DNA from: an uncultured Oscillospiraceae bacterium
GTDB taxonomy: Bacteria > Bacillota > Clostridia > Oscillospirales > Oscillospiraceae
Reading direction: 5' to 3'
NCBI GenBank assembly: GCA_934589835.1
Contig: CAKTOK010000063.1
Span: 1-6,117 of the forward strand
Length of the DNA: 6,117 nucleotides
The translations under genes were made by a program, and so were the position numbers. Under the pieces are notes generated by a model. It did no database searches. It had not been told where the DNA came from and saw only the letters and a list, made by a program, of their open reading frames with translations. Position 1 is the first letter of the stretch, and every line of letters begins with the position of its first letter. Of this stretch, positions 5,604 to 6,117 are shown one piece after another.

Positions 5604-5632
5604 TTGCTTTTGGCGGAAAATATGACTATAAT
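5604..5632 (+). promoter_or_regulatory. Sigma-A-type promoter of ppdK
   Basis: TTGCTT (5604-5609) and a perfect TATAAT (5627-5632) have a 17-base spacer. A-rich tracts at about 5568-5593 sit where an UP element would. The predicted start is near 5639, with a leader of about 45 bases. It diverges from the holB promoter; the roughly 100 bases between the two promoters show no clear operator or riboswitch. Confidence 0.82.
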
Positions 5633-5683
5633 AAATTGTTCTCATCGTTTGGTACAACTATATTGATAGATGGAGGAACTACC

Positions 5684-6117
5684 ATGAGCAAGAAGTATTG
5701 TTATTTGTTCACCGAGGGCAACGCGAAGATGCGTGAGCTGCTGGGCGGCAAGGGCGCCAATCTGGCCGAGATGACCAACATCGGCCTGCCCGTTCCCCAG
5801 GGCTTTACCATCACCACCGAGGCCTGCACCCAGTATTATGAGGACGGCCGCCAGATCAATGACGAGATCATGGCCGAGATCATGGCGTATATCGAGAAGA
5901 TGGAGCAGATCACCGGCAAGAAGTTCGGCGATCACGAGAATCCCCTGCTGGTCTCCGTCCGCTCCGGCGCCCGCGCCTCCATGCCCGGTATGATGGACAC
6001 CATCCTGAATCTGGGCCTGAACGAGGACGTGGTGGACGTCATCGCCAAGAAGTCCAACAACCCCCGCTGGGCGTGGGACTGCTACCGCCGCTTTATCCAG
6101 ATGTATTCCGACGTGGT
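5684..6117 (+). CDS. ppdK: Pyruvate, phosphate dikinase, N-terminal part
   Basis: The first 144 codons are present and the frame is open at the window edge; full-length enzymes have about 875 residues. The peptide [29 protein letters not shown] (21-30) and [19 protein letters not shown] (91-109) are diagnostic of the ATP-grasp nucleotide-binding domain. K23 and R93 correspond to the ATP-contacting K22 and R92 of the Clostridium symbiosum enzyme. PPDK interconverts pyruvate + ATP + phosphate and PEP + AMP + pyrophosphate in the cytosol. In anaerobic Clostridia it can serve glycolysis, saving pyrophosphate energy, or gluconeogenesis. The start is ATG 5684, 7 bases after GGAGG (5672-5676). It has its own promoter and is divergent from holB, with no functional link evident. 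The related PEP synthase has different N-terminal motifs. Confidence 0.96.
   Translation, partial: MSKKYCYLFTEGNAKMRELLGGKGANLAEMTNIGLPVPQGFTITTEACTQYYEDGRQINDEIMAEIMAYIEKMEQITGKKFGDHENPLLVSVRSGARASMPGMMDTILNLGLNEDVVDVIAKKSNNPRWAWDCYRRFIQMYSDV

Noticed and set aside
5642..5935. A 97-codon minus-strand frame opposite the start of ppdK
   Set aside because: It is antisense to a highly conserved ppdK N-terminus and has no family resemblance or credible ribosome binding site.

Overview
The window looks like a chromosomal segment from a high-GC member of the Clostridia, most likely Oscillospiraceae (Oscillibacter/Flavonifractor-like). The grounds are strong AGGAGG-type ribosome binding sites, sigma-A type promoters, a holB-ricT gene order typical of Firmicutes, a clostridial-type pyruvate phosphate dikinase, and GC-rich third codon positions (roughly 60% GC by eye). 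The family assignment is inference; the phylum-level call is firm. No mobile element, CRISPR array, rRNA or tRNA is visible.

Layout. On the + strand, positions 1-185 are the 3' end of rpsT (ribosomal protein S20), followed by its own terminator. A second terminator at 256-290 faces the opposite way and closes a minus-strand unit. That unit is a 61-residue secreted or membrane mini-protein carrying a sortase-type C-terminal signal (302-487), preceded upstream by a membrane-anchored LysM-G5-M23 peptidoglycan hydrolase (553-2286). The hydrolase has a near-consensus promoter, and a perfect WalR-type direct repeat lies at its predicted transcription start. A minus-strand terminator at about 2392-2429 separates this unit from the next.

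The next unit is a minus-strand operon, holB-ricT-HAD phosphatase (5421 down to 2441). It is tightly packed (an ATGA overlap, then a 6-nt gap) and starts from a promoter at 5473-5502. It combines the DNA polymerase III clamp-loader subunit delta', the Fe-S protein RicT (partner of RNase Y, needed for sporulation and competence in Bacillus), and a Cof-type HAD hydrolase of unknown substrate. RicT has an unusual 120-residue Arg/Gly/Pro-rich tail. Finally, a divergent promoter at 5604-5632 drives ppdK (pyruvate phosphate dikinase), whose first 144 residues are in the window.

No clearly undescribed multi-gene system is present. The best leads are the WalR-like box in front of the cell-wall hydrolase, the near-empty sortase substrate next to it, an Asp in place of a zinc-ligand His in the hydrolase, and the RGG-like tail plus extra Cys cluster of RicT. 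The very long + strand open frames opposite the minus-strand genes are composition artefacts.
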